Positions 44,181 through 54,297 of a stretch of 64,000 nt of DNA are shown here, one piece after another. Made by a program: the position numbers and the translations under genes. Below the pieces are notes generated by a model, which was not told the origin of the DNA, ran no database searches, and was given only the letters and a program-made list of their open reading frames with translations. The stretch covers positions 1-64,000 of the forward strand of contig JAEZSL010000082.1 of the NCBI GenBank assembly GCA_023443925.1, read 5' to 3'. Positions within the stretch are counted from its first letter, which is position 1; each line of letters starts with the position of its first letter. The stretch comes from Bacillota bacterium (GTDB taxonomy: Bacteria; Bacillota_A; Clostridia; Lachnospirales; Lachnospiraceae).

Positions 44181-45596
44181 ATGAAAAAACAGGCCTTTAA
44201 TCCATATCTTCCGTCCTGGGAGTATATACCTGACGGGGAACCTTATGTATTTGGAGACCGTCTTTATGTATATGGGTCACATGACCGTTTCAGGGGCAAT
44301 GCATATTGTCTGAATGATTATGTATGCTGGTCGGCACCGGTGGACGATTTGGGTGACTGGAGATATGAAGGGGTAATTTATCCGAAGGTATCAGATCCGC
44401 TGAATCCGGACGGCCGCATGTGTTTATATGCTCCGGATGTTACGCAGGGGCCGGATGGACGTTATTATCTATACTATGTCCTGGATAAAGTACACATCGT
44501 ATCCGTGGCAGTATGTGACGAACCGGCGGGAAGATATGAATTTTACGGATATGTACATTATGCGGATGGTACGCGTCTGGGAGAAAGAAAAGGTGACGAG
44601 CCTCAGTTTGATCCGGGTGTCCTGACAGAAGGTGAAAGAACTTATTTGTATACCGGATTCTGCGGTGTGGGGGACAGATCCAGAAGCGGTCCTATGGCTA
44701 CGGTTCTTGGGCCGGATATGCTTACCATCGTGGAAGAACCGGTATTTATAGCGCCAAGCGAACCGTACAGTGAAGGAAGCTCCTTTATCGAACATGAATT
44801 TTTTGAAGCACCTTCTATCAGAAAAAGAGGAGATACCTATTATTTTATATACTCCTCCATCGTTATGCATGAATTATGCTACGCCACCAGTAAATCTCCT
44901 GCAAAGGATTTCGTTTACGGCGGAGTAGTAAGCAGTAATTGTGATATGCATATTCATTCCTATAAGCCGGCTATCAAACCCATGTATTATGGCTCTAATA
45001 ACCATGGAAGTATTGTAGAAATCAAAGGACAATGGTACATATTTTATCACCGCCACACAGACGGTACTAATTTCAGCAGACAGGGCTGTGCGGAGCCGAT
45101 TAAGTTCCGGGAAGATGGATCAATCATACAACCGGAAATGACTTCCTGCGGATTAAACGGAGGACCATTGACCGGAAAGGGAGAATATCCGGCCTATTTA
45201 GCCTGCAACCTTTTCTGCAAAGAGGAAGAAATATACACGCCTCTTGGAGGTTTGTGGATGGATAGCCGTTTTCCCAAAATAACACAGGATGGGAAAGACG
45301 GAGATGAAGAAATAGGTTATATTCAGAATATGCGCGATTTTGCAACAGCCGGGTTTAAATATTTTGACTGTCTGGGAGTTAAACAGGTTGCAATTAAAGT
45401 GCGGGGATACTGCAGAGGTGAATTTGAAATAAAAACCTCCTGGAATGGAAAAGCACTTGGCAGCATTCCGGTGGGATTTTCAAATGTATGGAAAGAGTAT
45501 AAAGCGGATATAATGATTCCGGATGGCATTCAGGCAATTTACATAACTTACCGCGGAGAGGGCAGTGCAGCCTTACAAGCGTTTACTCTAATTTAA
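44181..45596 (+). CDS. GH43 glycosidase with C-terminal CBM6-like domain
   Basis: A 471-residue protein. The five-bladed GH43 propeller (about 1-320) has base Asp18 in IPDGEPYVF, pKa modulator Asp144 in QFDPGVL and acid Glu209 in EFFEAPSI. A C-terminal beta-sandwich (about 340-471) resembles family-6 carbohydrate-binding modules. Arabinofuranosidase or beta-xylosidase is expected; galactan activity exists in the family too. No signal peptide. Start 44181 has GGAGG 9 bp upstream, which overlaps an earlier ATG at 44166. It leads the GH43-GH95-GH2 operon (gaps 15 and 75 bp). Confidence 0.88.
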   Translation: MKKQAFNPYLPSWEYIPDGEPYVFGDRLYVYGSHDRFRGNAYCLNDYVCWSAPVDDLGDWRYEGVIYPKVSDPLNPDGRMCLYAPDVTQGPDGRYYLYYVLDKVHIVSVAVCDEPAGRYEFYGYVHYADGTRLGERKGDEPQFDPGVLTEGERTYLYTGFCGVGDRSRSGPMATVLGPDMLTIVEEPVFIAPSEPYSEGSSFIEHEFFEAPSIRKRGDTYYFIYSSIVMHELCYATSKSPAKDFVYGGVVSSNCDMHIHSYKPAIKPMYYGSNNHGSIVEIKGQWYIFYHRHTDGTNFSRQGCAEPIKFREDGSIIQPEMTSCGLNGGPLTGKGEYPAYLACNLFCKEEEIYTPLGGLWMDSRFPKITQDGKDGDEEIGYIQNMRDFATAGFKYFDCLGVKQVAIKVRGYCRGEFEIKTSWNGKALGSIPVGFSNVWKEYKADIMIPDGIQAIYITYRGEGSAALQAFTLI

Positions 45597-45611
45597 TCTG
45601 GAGGGGTTCTT

Positions 45612-47918
45612 ATGGAGAAGAATTGTTTACTTTATGACAGGCCGGTTCCTTATCAAAGCTTCAGACCGGATAGTGAGGAAATTTGGAATGAAGCAGCACC
45701 AATCGGTAATGGAAACCTGGGGGCCATGGTTTTTGGTGGTGTGCAGAAAGAAAAATTACAGTTGAATGAGGATACCATCTGGTATGGAAACGGCGGGAGA
45801 AACCGCGTGAACCCGGAAGCAAAAGACAATTATCTTAAGGTTCGGCATTTATTATTGGAAGGCTTGGTTTCAGAAGCCCAGGAACTGGCAGAGGATACTA
45901 TGATGCCCATGCCGGACCAGCAGAGAAATTATAGTACCGCAGGTGAAATCTTCTTTGATTTCCATGAGGAGAAAGAGGAATATAAGAAGTATAAAAGATG
46001 CCTTAACCTCAATCAGGCCGTTGTAACCTTGGAATATGAGATGGGGGCCAGGGAGTACAAAAGAGAATATTTTGCAAGTGCCGTTCATCAGGTAATTTCT
46101 CTCCACCAGGAGAGTAAAGGCGGAGAGAAAGTAAATGGCTGTCTGACCTTAACATTTTTCCGCAGTAACGTAGAAAAAATAGAGAAACTATCCGATCATA
46201 TCATAGCTATGACCGTAAAGGAAGGCGCCGAGGGCTGCCGCTATTGTATTATGGCTGCAATTAAGGAGGAAGGCGGTACGGTGGAGATCCATAGAGATCA
46301 GATCCGTGTAAAAGAGGCGGATTCCTTTACTATCTATGTATCAATTCGAAGTGATTTCTATGGGGAAGACCCGGTTCTCTGGTGCAGGGATAAGCTTGAA
46401 ACAGTACTTAAACTATCTTATGAAGAGGTAAAGTCGGAACATATAAAGGAGTATAAAAGCTATTATGACCGTGTTCAGTTTTCCCTGGGTAAGGCTGAGA
46501 CTGATGAAAGGACGATTCCGGAAAGACTCAAAGCCATGGAGCAGGGGGGGCAGGATACTGATCTGATAACAGCTTATTTTCAGTTTGGCAGATACCTGTT
46601 GATTTCAAGCAGCCGGCCGGGGTCACAGCCGGCAAATCTGCAGGGTATCTGGAACCGGAATGAGCATCCGGCCTGGGGCAGTAAATATACCATCAATATT
46701 AATACGGAAATGAACTACTGGCCGGCTGAAAGCTGTAATCTATCCGAATGCCACCTGCCGCTGTTTGAATTAATCCGCAGAATGCTGCCGCAGGGTCAGA
46801 AGGTCGCAAAGGATATGTACGGCCTGTCTGGCTTTGTTGCCCATCATAATACGGATCTGTTCGGAGATTGCGCGCCGCAGGATACGTATATGCCCTCTAC
46901 CCTCTGGCCTATGGGGGCGGCCTGGCTTTGCACCCATATCTGGAAGCATTACGAATACACTCTGGATCAGGAGTTTTTGAAAGAAAATATGGATCTGATC
47001 AAGGAAGCCAGTCTCTTTATGGCAGACTATCTCTTTGAAAACCATCAGGGGGAACTGGTAACCGGACCCTCCATATCACCGGAAAATACCTATCTCAGTC
47101 AAAGCGGACAAGAGGGACAGCTTTGTATCGGACCTTCTATGGATACGGAGATTACCAGAGACCTGTTTCAGGCTTGTATCAGGGGGGCAGAGCTCACCGG
47201 TTGTGAGGATGCTTTGACGGAGAAGCTAAAAACTCTTTTACTTCGTCTTCCGGAGCTTTCTGTGGGAAAGTACGGACAGTTAATGGAATGGGCAGAGGAT
47301 TATGAGGAAATGGAACTGGGACACCGTCATATCTCCCATCTGTATGCTTTGTATCCGTCGGAACAGATTACTTATGAAAAAACACCGGAATTAATGGAGG
47401 CCGCAAGGGTGACCTTAGAAAGACGCCTTAAGAACGGCGGCGGTCATACCGGATGGTCAAGAGCCTGGATTATCACCATGTGGGCCAGACTCAGGGATGG
47501 TGAAAAAGCCGGAGAGAATATAAAGGAGCTGCTGACAAAATCCACCTACCCCAATCTTTTTGACTGTCATCCTCCCTTCCAGATTGACGGTAATTTCGGA
47601 GGAACGGCCGGAATTGCGGAAATGCTGCTGCAATGTATAAACGGTGAACTTACCTTTCTTCCGGCGTTGCCAAAAGCCTGGGACTGCGGCCATATAAGCG
47701 GGCTAAAGGCCAAAGGTGCCCTGAGAGTTTCTTTTGACTGGAAGGACGGAAAGGTTATTTCCGGCAGTATTCTTGCGGAAAAAGGCGGAAGGTGCTGTTT
47801 TGTAATGCCGGACGGCATTACCGGGGTTGTTTCCCAGCAAAATGTAAGCATTGCCTGCGAAGGGCAGAAGGTAGTCTGTTACGGAGAGGGTGTTTACGAG
47901 ATACAACTTATGCAATAA
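45612..47918 (+). CDS. GH95 alpha-L-fucosidase/alpha-L-galactosidase
   Basis: A 768-residue GH95 enzyme, an inverting family acting on terminal alpha-L-fucose or alpha-L-galactose. The N-terminal beta-domain opens with APIGNGNLGAMVFGG, and QLNEDTIWYGNG follows. In the (alpha/alpha)6 barrel are the water-activating asparagines of ININTEMNYWP (Asn362, Asn364), SPEN with the probable acid Glu491, GHRHISHLYALYP, and the DGNFGGTAGI block. No signal peptide. AGGGG SD present; starts 15 bp after GH43. The two activities cannot be told apart here; the xylan-like context makes alpha-L-galactosidase a serious option. Confidence 0.92.
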   Translation: MEKNCLLYDRPVPYQSFRPDSEEIWNEAAPIGNGNLGAMVFGGVQKEKLQLNEDTIWYGNGGRNRVNPEAKDNYLKVRHLLLEGLVSEAQELAEDTMMPMPDQQRNYSTAGEIFFDFHEEKEEYKKYKRCLNLNQAVVTLEYEMGAREYKREYFASAVHQVISLHQESKGGEKVNGCLTLTFFRSNVEKIEKLSDHIIAMTVKEGAEGCRYCIMAAIKEEGGTVEIHRDQIRVKEADSFTIYVSIRSDFYGEDPVLWCRDKLETVLKLSYEEVKSEHIKEYKSYYDRVQFSLGKAETDERTIPERLKAMEQGGQDTDLITAYFQFGRYLLISSSRPGSQPANLQGIWNRNEHPAWGSKYTININTEMNYWPAESCNLSECHLPLFELIRRMLPQGQKVAKDMYGLSGFVAHHNTDLFGDCAPQDTYMPSTLWPMGAAWLCTHIWKHYEYTLDQEFLKENMDLIKEASLFMADYLFENHQGELVTGPSISPENTYLSQSGQEGQLCIGPSMDTEITRDLFQACIRGAELTGCEDALTEKLKTLLLRLPELSVGKYGQLMEWAEDYEEMELGHRHISHLYALYPSEQITYEKTPELMEAARVTLERRLKNGGGHTGWSRAWIITMWARLRDGEKAGENIKELLTKSTYPNLFDCHPPFQIDGNFGGTAGIAEMLLQCINGELTFLPALPKAWDCGHISGLKAKGALRVSFDWKDGKVISGSILAEKGGRCCFVMPDGITGVVSQQNVSIACEGQKVVCYGEGVYEIQLMQ

Positions 47919-47993
47919 ATTAACTGTCATGGATTACTCTATTTAATAGGAAATCCGGTTAATTAGAAAAAGGACAAACAGGAGAAAAATCTA

Positions 47994-50432
47994 ATGATAA
48001 ACAAAACTGGCAGGCTTAAACTGCTGCAAAACAATAATTGGAAGTTTATGCATGGGGATTATCCCGACGCTAAGGACTTTCAATACGAGGACAGTAACTG
48101 GTATGATATTGGTATACCCCATTCCTTTGGGATACCGTATTTTCAGGAAAATGAATTTTATGTTGGTTATGGATGTTACCGGAAAATTCTCTATGTGGAC
48201 CAGGCCTGGATCGGTATGAGATTATCCCTGGAATTCCAGGCAGCATTTCAGGATGCTGAAATTTTTTTAAACGGTCATTTAGCCGGGGTACACAAAGGCG
48301 GGTATACTGCTTTTGAGATTGATATTACTCCATTTGCCGCTGCAGGGGAGAACTTATTATTTGTACGGCTGAATAATAACTGGAATCCAAGACTTGCGCC
48401 ACGGGCCGGTGAACACGTATTTAATGGAGGAATATATCGGGATGTAAGCCTTCTGGTTACAGAGCCGGTACATATAAGCTGGTATGGTACCTTTGTTACG
48501 ACCCCTTTGGTTTCCAGAGAGGAAGCGGTTATAGATATTAAAACCGAGGTAAAAAATGAAACAAATGCTTTTGTTACCTGCAGACTGGTTTCAGTCATTG
48601 AATTTAAAGGAGAAGAGGTAAACAGGATTTCAGATACAAGGCAGCTGCCGGCAAAGAGCAGTATGGTATTTGGCCAGAGCGATAAAATCACAGCGCCTAA
48701 TTTGTGGCATCCGGATACACCGCAGTTGTATACCTTAAGAAGTTTTATATATGTCGGAGAGGATTTATATGACAGTTATGAAACTGATTTTGGAATCCGC
48801 TGGTTTTCGTTTACCGCAGATCAAGGATTTTTCCTGAATGGAGAACACTACGATATAAATGGAGCAAATGTGCATCAGGATCATGCCGGGTGGAGCGATG
48901 CGGTTACTCATTCCGGAATACGCAGGGATGTTAAAATGGTTAAGGACTGTGGTATGAATTTTATCAGAGGCTCCCATTATCCCCATCATACCGTTTTTTC
49001 TGAGGAATGTGATAAACAAGGTATATTATTTTGGGCGGAAAATTGTTTTTGGGGAACCGGAGGACCAAAGGAAGAGGGATATTGGACCAGCAGCGGTTAT
49101 CCGGTAAAGGAAGAAGATCAATCCGAATTTGAAGAGAGTTGTATAGGCACCCTTATAGAGATGATAAGGACAAACCGGAATCATCCGAGTATTATCGTCT
49201 GGAGTATGTGCAACGAACCATTTTTTTCTACCGCGGAGGTTATGGACAAGGCTAAAAATCTTGTAAAGCGTCTGGTAACGGTAAGTCATGAAGAAGACCC
49301 AACCCGTCCGGCAGCAGTTGGCGGAGCACAGAGAGGGGGCTTTGATACCCTGGGGGATATTGCGGGTTACAATGGTGACGGGGCAGAGATTTTTCATGAT
49401 CCGGGCTTTCCAAATTTCGTTTCAGAGTATGGCAGTTATGAAGAAAGCAACCGCCCGGGTAGCATTGTACCCGGGGATATGGACATGGATTACCCCTGGC
49501 GCTCCGGTAAGGCACTATGGTGTGCTTTCCATCATGGCAGCATATTGTGGAATATGGGATACCTGGGAATGATTGATTATTACAGACTGCCCCTTAAGCT
49601 CTGGTACTGGTACAGGGAGACCCTTTTAGGGATAAAACAGCCGGAACCGGTAAAGGAAGGAATTCCTTATGCAGTAAGAATTACGTCGGACCAGGCTTGT
49701 ATGGGAACGGATGGCACGGAAGATGCTTTTATTGTGGTAGAAATAATTGACCAGGAGGGTAATCCGATAGCCAATTCCATGGTAGTCGAGCTGGAGGTCG
49801 TAAGGGGCGGGGCAGTTTTTCCCACAGGAAAACGTTTTATGTTCTCACCTGAAAAAAAGAATTTTTATGAAGGTCTTGGTGCAATTGAACTGCGTTCCTA
49901 TTATGCCGGAGAAAACCGCATAACTGCCAAAGCAAAAGGATTGGTTACCGGAGAACTTATTATCAATGCAACCGGAGAGGAATACTGGGAGAATCAAAAG
50001 CCAATGGAATTATTGCCGCCGCCCTCGGTTATGGGCTTCCCCAAAAGCGATAAAAGTTTCAACATTGGTGTCAGCCGACCGGTTTTTGCAAGCAGCGAAG
50101 AACCAGGTCATGCTGCCAGAAATGTTACGGACCCAAACAGTACCAATTCCTGGCGCGCCGGAGAGAAAAAGTCTGGTGAGTGGATTATGGTTGATCTTGA
50201 GGGCTCCAAACCGGTAAACCGGGGAGAATTATTTTTTGAAGAGGTAAACAGTAAGCCCTATGAAATCAGTATTTCCGGTAATGGGGTAGACTTCGAAGTA
50301 ATAACGGTTAGTAAGGACAGGGCGGTTAATTCGTTTTTGGATATCAGTCTGGGAGGAAAATCCTTGCGATATTTCAGAGTTCTATTTCCGGAAGAAGCTG
50401 CTGCTATCTTTCGAATCAAATTATTTAATTAA
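47994..50432 (+). CDS. GH2 beta-glycosidase with C-terminal discoidin-type domain
   Basis: An 812-residue GH2 enzyme (beta-galactosidase, beta-glucuronidase or relative). The sugar-binding jelly roll (about 1-155) and Ig-like domain are followed by the barrel, with acid/base Glu408 in IVWSMCNEPFF and nucleophile Glu478 in PNFVSEYGSYEE. After a second Ig-like domain, residues about 690-812 form an F5/8-type (CBM32-like) module (VFASSEEPGHAARNVTDPNS). No signal peptide. AGGAG precedes the ATG, and it lies 75 bp behind GH95. Which beta-linked residue it removes is not clear from these motifs. Confidence 0.9.
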   Translation: MINKTGRLKLLQNNNWKFMHGDYPDAKDFQYEDSNWYDIGIPHSFGIPYFQENEFYVGYGCYRKILYVDQAWIGMRLSLEFQAAFQDAEIFLNGHLAGVHKGGYTAFEIDITPFAAAGENLLFVRLNNNWNPRLAPRAGEHVFNGGIYRDVSLLVTEPVHISWYGTFVTTPLVSREEAVIDIKTEVKNETNAFVTCRLVSVIEFKGEEVNRISDTRQLPAKSSMVFGQSDKITAPNLWHPDTPQLYTLRSFIYVGEDLYDSYETDFGIRWFSFTADQGFFLNGEHYDINGANVHQDHAGWSDAVTHSGIRRDVKMVKDCGMNFIRGSHYPHHTVFSEECDKQGILFWAENCFWGTGGPKEEGYWTSSGYPVKEEDQSEFEESCIGTLIEMIRTNRNHPSIIVWSMCNEPFFSTAEVMDKAKNLVKRLVTVSHEEDPTRPAAVGGAQRGGFDTLGDIAGYNGDGAEIFHDPGFPNFVSEYGSYEESNRPGSIVPGDMDMDYPWRSGKALWCAFHHGSILWNMGYLGMIDYYRLPLKLWYWYRETLLGIKQPEPVKEGIPYAVRITSDQACMGTDGTEDAFIVVEIIDQEGNPIANSMVVELEVVRGGAVFPTGKRFMFSPEKKNFYEGLGAIELRSYYAGENRITAKAKGLVTGELIINATGEEYWENQKPMELLPPPSVMGFPKSDKSFNIGVSRPVFASSEEPGHAARNVTDPNSTNSWRAGEKKSGEWIMVDLEGSKPVNRGELFFEEVNSKPYEISISGNGVDFEVITVSKDRAVNSFLDISLGGKSLRYFRVLFPEEAAAIFRIKLFN

Positions 50433-50457
50433 GAGAGTACGTCCGTAAAAGACGAAG

Positions 50458-50511
50458 AAGGGACTTAACTGTGTGATTACAAATAGATCAGCAGGCTTAA
50501 GTCCCTTATTA
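50458..50511 (+). terminator. Probable terminator or palindromic element after GH2
   Basis: AAGGGACTTAA (50458-50468) pairs perfectly with TTAAGTCCCTT (50497-50507) over a 28-nt loop, followed by ATTACTA. The T-tract is weak. It ends the GH43-GH95-GH2 unit. The following 200 bp are AT-rich promoter sequence for the next gene. Confidence 0.55.
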
Positions 50512-50712
50512 CTAGGATGCGCAGGTTAAGATCATCAATAGTGATTTTACTGCCAAGGCCTTGCTTTTGGGATAAATAAGGCAGACACAGTTTTGTCAAA
50601 ATAGTATTAGTTTATGAGAATATATATAAAGATTTTATGCCCGGTATTCGTTATATTTTTATTAGAAGCTTTTGTTCTTAAACTGATTTGATTAACTAAG
50701 AGAGGTAATACA

Positions 50713-52530
50713 ATGAACAAGGATGAAATTCAAAGTAAAATATTAATCTATACGAGAAAACCAAAAAATGAATATACGGAATCCTTAAGTAACAGCATTC
50801 ATTTTGCCTATAGCACCCAAATGGGGGATTTCGTACCTTTAAACCGCAATTATGGCATCCTATTTGCCCAGGCAACCGTGGATTCAGATAATGTAATACA
50901 GGAAAAGGGTATTAAAAATCCTTATTTATTCCGTACTTCTGACGGTACTTTTGGTATTACAGCCGTCAGGATAACTAAAGAGGGCGGAGTAGATGAAGAA
51001 AGTAAAGGGTGTATCCTGCTTTGGACCTCAGAGGATTTAATTTCGTTTCAATACCAGGGACTGATTAAACTGCATGAGGAGTTATATGTCAGGGAAGCCG
51101 TCTGTGAGTATAAGGAGAATAAAAACCGGTACGATATACACTGGCAGTCCGAGGGTGGTGATGCTTACGTAAACAGTCTTAAAAACCTGGCAGAAACAGA
51201 GCGCGTTACATTTTCGGTATCAGAAAAGAATTACAGCTTTATACCTCCGGTGGTTTCTATGACAGACATTGTACCCGGCAACATTTTAGCCATTGATGAA
51301 GAGACAGGGAAGCAATTCAGAGACCACTGGACACCGGTATATCACAAGGAAACCCTTGTTCCAAGCAGTGTGACGGCGGCATCAAAAGGGCAGCTTAATG
51401 AGGTGAAAGCAACCGCAGTTTATTCGGATGGCTCAACTCATGAAAAGAAAGTGCAATGGGATTTAAGTCAAGTTGATTTTTCCATACCCGGAATGTATAC
51501 CGTAAAGGGGGAAGTTAAACAGGAGGTATACCCCTTTCCTTTGGCAAGGGGATACGCAGACCCGGTTATTCTGCCCTGGAACAATAAATATTATTATGTC
51601 GCTACCAATGATAACAAGGATGACATTGGTATCTATGTCAGAGAGGCTGACACAATAAACGGCTTGTTTGCTCAGGGGTTTACAGAAGCAGTTATTTTGG
51701 ATCTGGATGAAGAGAAAGGTTTTAACCAGACTTTTTGGGCTCCGGAATTCCACGTGATCGGTGAGGAGTTATATCTCCTTTTTGCAGTCAGCGGCAGCGA
51801 ATGGGGACCCCAGTGCCATATGATGAAGTTAAAGAAAGGTGGAAACCTCTTAACGGCTGCCGACTGGAAGGAGCCTGTCCGGGTAAAAAGAGCAGACGGA
51901 ACTTTTCTCGCCACAAAAGGTATTACACTGGATATGACCTATTTTAGAGCTGACGGTGTATCTTGTGTTGTCTGGTCTTACCGCAAAGGAATCGGAACAC
52001 CCCTAGATACCGGTTCCATGCTTTATATTGCCACGGTAGAGGAAGCAGACCCCACCGTACTCACCAGTGAACCGGTGCTGCTGACCAGACCTTTATTTGG
52101 CTGGGAGAATATCCAGGGAACCATTAATAATGAAGGGCCTTATCCCCTTATCACAAAAGATACGGTATATATTACTTATTCCGGCGGGGCAGCCTGCGGA
52201 TATACATATAGTTTAGGACTCCTTAGTATACCCCGGGGTTGTGATTATCTGGATACTAAAAACTGGAAGAAGGCAGGTACCCCGGTACTATCATACCTTT
52301 CTACAGACGAAGTATACGGTCCCGGACATAATTCCTTTTTTCGGGATTATGACGGAACGATTATGATACTGTATCACGGAGAAGAGCTAATTGTCAAATT
52401 CGGAACCAGGTGCACCGCCATGCACAGAGTACATATTAATCGTGCAGGAGTTCCGCTGTTTGATGTGACACGGGAAAGGGATTTGAAAACAGAATTAAAG
52501 AATGTAACCTTAAAGGTAATTGTGAAGTAA
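50713..52530 (+). CDS. GH43-type glycosidase with internal Ig-like domain, second paralogue
   Basis: A 605-residue protein with the same plan as the one at 15200-17014. Residues 1-210 are a partial propeller ([18 protein letters not shown]), 215-272 an Ig-like Big_4 domain ([18 protein letters not shown]), and 280-600 a GH43-like propeller. The base is Asp283 in YADPVIL, the pKa modulator Asp407 in TLDMTYF and the acid Glu474 in NEGPYPLI. Both copies are 604-605 residues with all three catalytic positions kept, so both are probably active on different side chains. No signal peptide. GAGAGG is upstream. A permease relic follows nine bases after its stop codon. Confidence 0.8.
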   Translation: MNKDEIQSKILIYTRKPKNEYTESLSNSIHFAYSTQMGDFVPLNRNYGILFAQATVDSDNVIQEKGIKNPYLFRTSDGTFGITAVRITKEGGVDEESKGCILLWTSEDLISFQYQGLIKLHEELYVREAVCEYKENKNRYDIHWQSEGGDAYVNSLKNLAETERVTFSVSEKNYSFIPPVVSMTDIVPGNILAIDEETGKQFRDHWTPVYHKETLVPSSVTAASKGQLNEVKATAVYSDGSTHEKKVQWDLSQVDFSIPGMYTVKGEVKQEVYPFPLARGYADPVILPWNNKYYYVATNDNKDDIGIYVREADTINGLFAQGFTEAVILDLDEEKGFNQTFWAPEFHVIGEELYLLFAVSGSEWGPQCHMMKLKKGGNLLTAADWKEPVRVKRADGTFLATKGITLDMTYFRADGVSCVVWSYRKGIGTPLDTGSMLYIATVEEADPTVLTSEPVLLTRPLFGWENIQGTINNEGPYPLITKDTVYITYSGGAACGYTYSLGLLSIPRGCDYLDTKNWKKAGTPVLSYLSTDEVYGPGHNSFFRDYDGTIMILYHGEELIVKFGTRCTAMHRVHINRAGVPLFDVTRERDLKTELKNVTLKVIVK

Positions 52531-52601
52531 TTATATGTGTCTATCCGTTTCTGCAACGATATTTTGTTACGGGTATTATGGTCGGCTCAGTAAAAGAATA
52601 A
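52527..52601 (+). pseudogene. Relic: C-terminus of a YtcP-type permease
   Basis: From 52527 a forward frame reads [18 protein letters not shown] and goes on to GSVKE before TAA at 52599-52601. This is the unmistakable tail of YtcP-type permeases; intact copies in this window end YPIFQRYFVKGIMIGAVKG (12974), YPFVQKYFVKGVMIGSVKG (41941) and YPWLQKYFVKGVMLGAVKG (58786). The rest of the gene is missing, and the frame differs from that of the adjacent GH43. It marks a deleted importer that once lay between GH43 and GH29. Confidence 0.85.
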
Positions 52602-52666
52602 GGTGCGTCAAGGAAAGGAGTTTACACTGTGAGGTGTGAATTTACTAAACAAGGAGAGAGGAAGAT

Positions 52667-54142
52667 ATGAGAGAACGAAAGCAATATTTGGAGGAAATTA
52701 ACAAAGTAATTACAGAAGGACCATATTCGGACAGCTGGGATTCACTGGGAGCCTATCAGGTACCTGAGTGGTATATAAAATTAAAATTCGGGATCTTTAT
52801 ACATTGGGGATTATATAGTGTTCCGGCTTTTAACAATGAGTGGTATTCACGGAATATGTATATAAAGGGCAGCAGTGAGTATGACCATCATATTAAAACC
52901 TTCGGAGAGCATAAAGAGTTCGGCTATAAAGATTTTATTCCCATGTTTAAAGCGGAAAACTTCTGTGCAGACGAATGGGCTGATTTATTTAAACAAGCAG
53001 GAGCAAAGTATGTAGTTCCGGTGGCGGAACATCATGACGGATTTCAGATGTACCGGAGTGATTTTTCAAATTATAATGCATATGAAATGGGCCCGCAAAA
53101 GGATATTCTTGGGGAGTTGGAAGCAGCGTTTGAAAAACGGGGACTTGTAACGGGGGCATCTTCCCACCGTATTGAGCATTGGTTTTTTATGGGACACGGT
53201 AAGGAATTTGATAGTGACATAAAAGAACCACTTGTATTAGGAGATTTTTATTGGCCTGCAATGCCCGAGCCTCATCATCAGGATTTATTCTCAACACCGG
53301 AACCAACACAGGAATATTTAGAAGACTGGTTAATAAGAACCTGCGAAATAGTGGACCGCTACCAGCCCGGTATTGTTTATTTCGACTGGTGGATACATCA
53401 CAGCTCCGTAAAACCTTATCTGAAGAAATTTGCTGCTTTCTATTATAACAGAGCAAAACAGTGGGACAAAGAAGTTGTGATAAACTATAAACATGATGCA
53501 TTTATGTTTGGTACTGCTGTAGTTGATATCGAACGAGGACAATTTGCCGATATTAAGCCATTTTTCTGGCAGACGGATACGGCTGTGGCCAGAAATTCCT
53601 GGTGCTATACGGTGAATCAGGATTATAAAACCGCCAATGAAATTATCTGTTCTCTGGTTGATATAGTAAGTAAAAATGGTACTCTTTTATTAAACATTGG
53701 CCCTAAATCAGACGGAACCATCCCGGAAGGCGATAAAAGGATACTATTAGAAATTGGTGAATGGCTTAAGGTTAACGGTGAGGCAATATACGATACTCAC
53801 TATTGGCGTATTGCAAGTGAGGGGCCAAGTATTGTACAAGAGGGCCAGTTTACGGATCAGTCAGCCGTTGAATTTACAAAAGAGGATATACGTTTTACCG
53901 TAAAAGGAACCTATTTATATGCATCGGTATTAAAATATCCGGAAGATGGCCAGGTGACAATAAAAGCCTTAGGGGAACATGATGCATTCAGCAAGCCCTT
54001 GTTTCATGGAATCATTAAAAGCATCTCAGTGCTTGGATTTGATGAAAGACCTGACTGGGAAAGAGATAATACAGGGTTACATATAAAAACCTCCAATATA
54101 GTAAGTAAAAATCCGGTTGTGTTAAAGATTGAAATAGACTAA
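52667..54142 (+). CDS. GH29 alpha-L-fucosidase
   Basis: A 491-residue GH29 enzyme, a retaining alpha-L-fucosidase family. Family blocks: KFGIFIHWGLYSVPAFNNEWYSRNMY at residues 40-65 (in part), AEHHDGFQMY near 120, the nucleophile Asp240 in IVYFDWWIHH, and LLLNIGPKSDGTIPEG near 345. A C-terminal beta-sandwich follows. No signal peptide, so it works on imported oligosaccharide. AGGAGAGAGG lies before the ATG. It follows a permease relic, which suggests that it once sat right behind an importer of its own. With GH95 and FucU it makes L-fucose release the clearest theme of this half of the window. Confidence 0.92.
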   Translation: MRERKQYLEEINKVITEGPYSDSWDSLGAYQVPEWYIKLKFGIFIHWGLYSVPAFNNEWYSRNMYIKGSSEYDHHIKTFGEHKEFGYKDFIPMFKAENFCADEWADLFKQAGAKYVVPVAEHHDGFQMYRSDFSNYNAYEMGPQKDILGELEAAFEKRGLVTGASSHRIEHWFFMGHGKEFDSDIKEPLVLGDFYWPAMPEPHHQDLFSTPEPTQEYLEDWLIRTCEIVDRYQPGIVYFDWWIHHSSVKPYLKKFAAFYYNRAKQWDKEVVINYKHDAFMFGTAVVDIERGQFADIKPFFWQTDTAVARNSWCYTVNQDYKTANEIICSLVDIVSKNGTLLLNIGPKSDGTIPEGDKRILLEIGEWLKVNGEAIYDTHYWRIASEGPSIVQEGQFTDQSAVEFTKEDIRFTVKGTYLYASVLKYPEDGQVTIKALGEHDAFSKPLFHGIIKSISVLGFDERPDWERDNTGLHIKTSNIVSKNPVVLKIEID

Positions 54143-54191
54143 AAGAAAGAATACGTTTGGTTTTAAGAGGTTTTAATTTATATAATAGTAA

Positions 54192-54219
54192 ATGCCGCCA
54201 GCACTGGCGGCATTTTACA
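54192..54219. terminator. Bidirectional rho-independent terminator
   Basis: ATGCCGCCA (54192-54200) pairs perfectly with TGGCGGCAT (54205-54213) around a 4-nt loop, followed by TTTTAC and preceded by AGTAA. It sits between the convergent GH29 and membrane AraC genes and could serve both. Confidence 0.93.
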
Positions 54220-54297
54220 TACCAGAGGGTATTCACGTTTTTACACCCGTAGACAATATTATTTATCTCCTTAAATGTCCCTGTGTGAACCGGGTCT

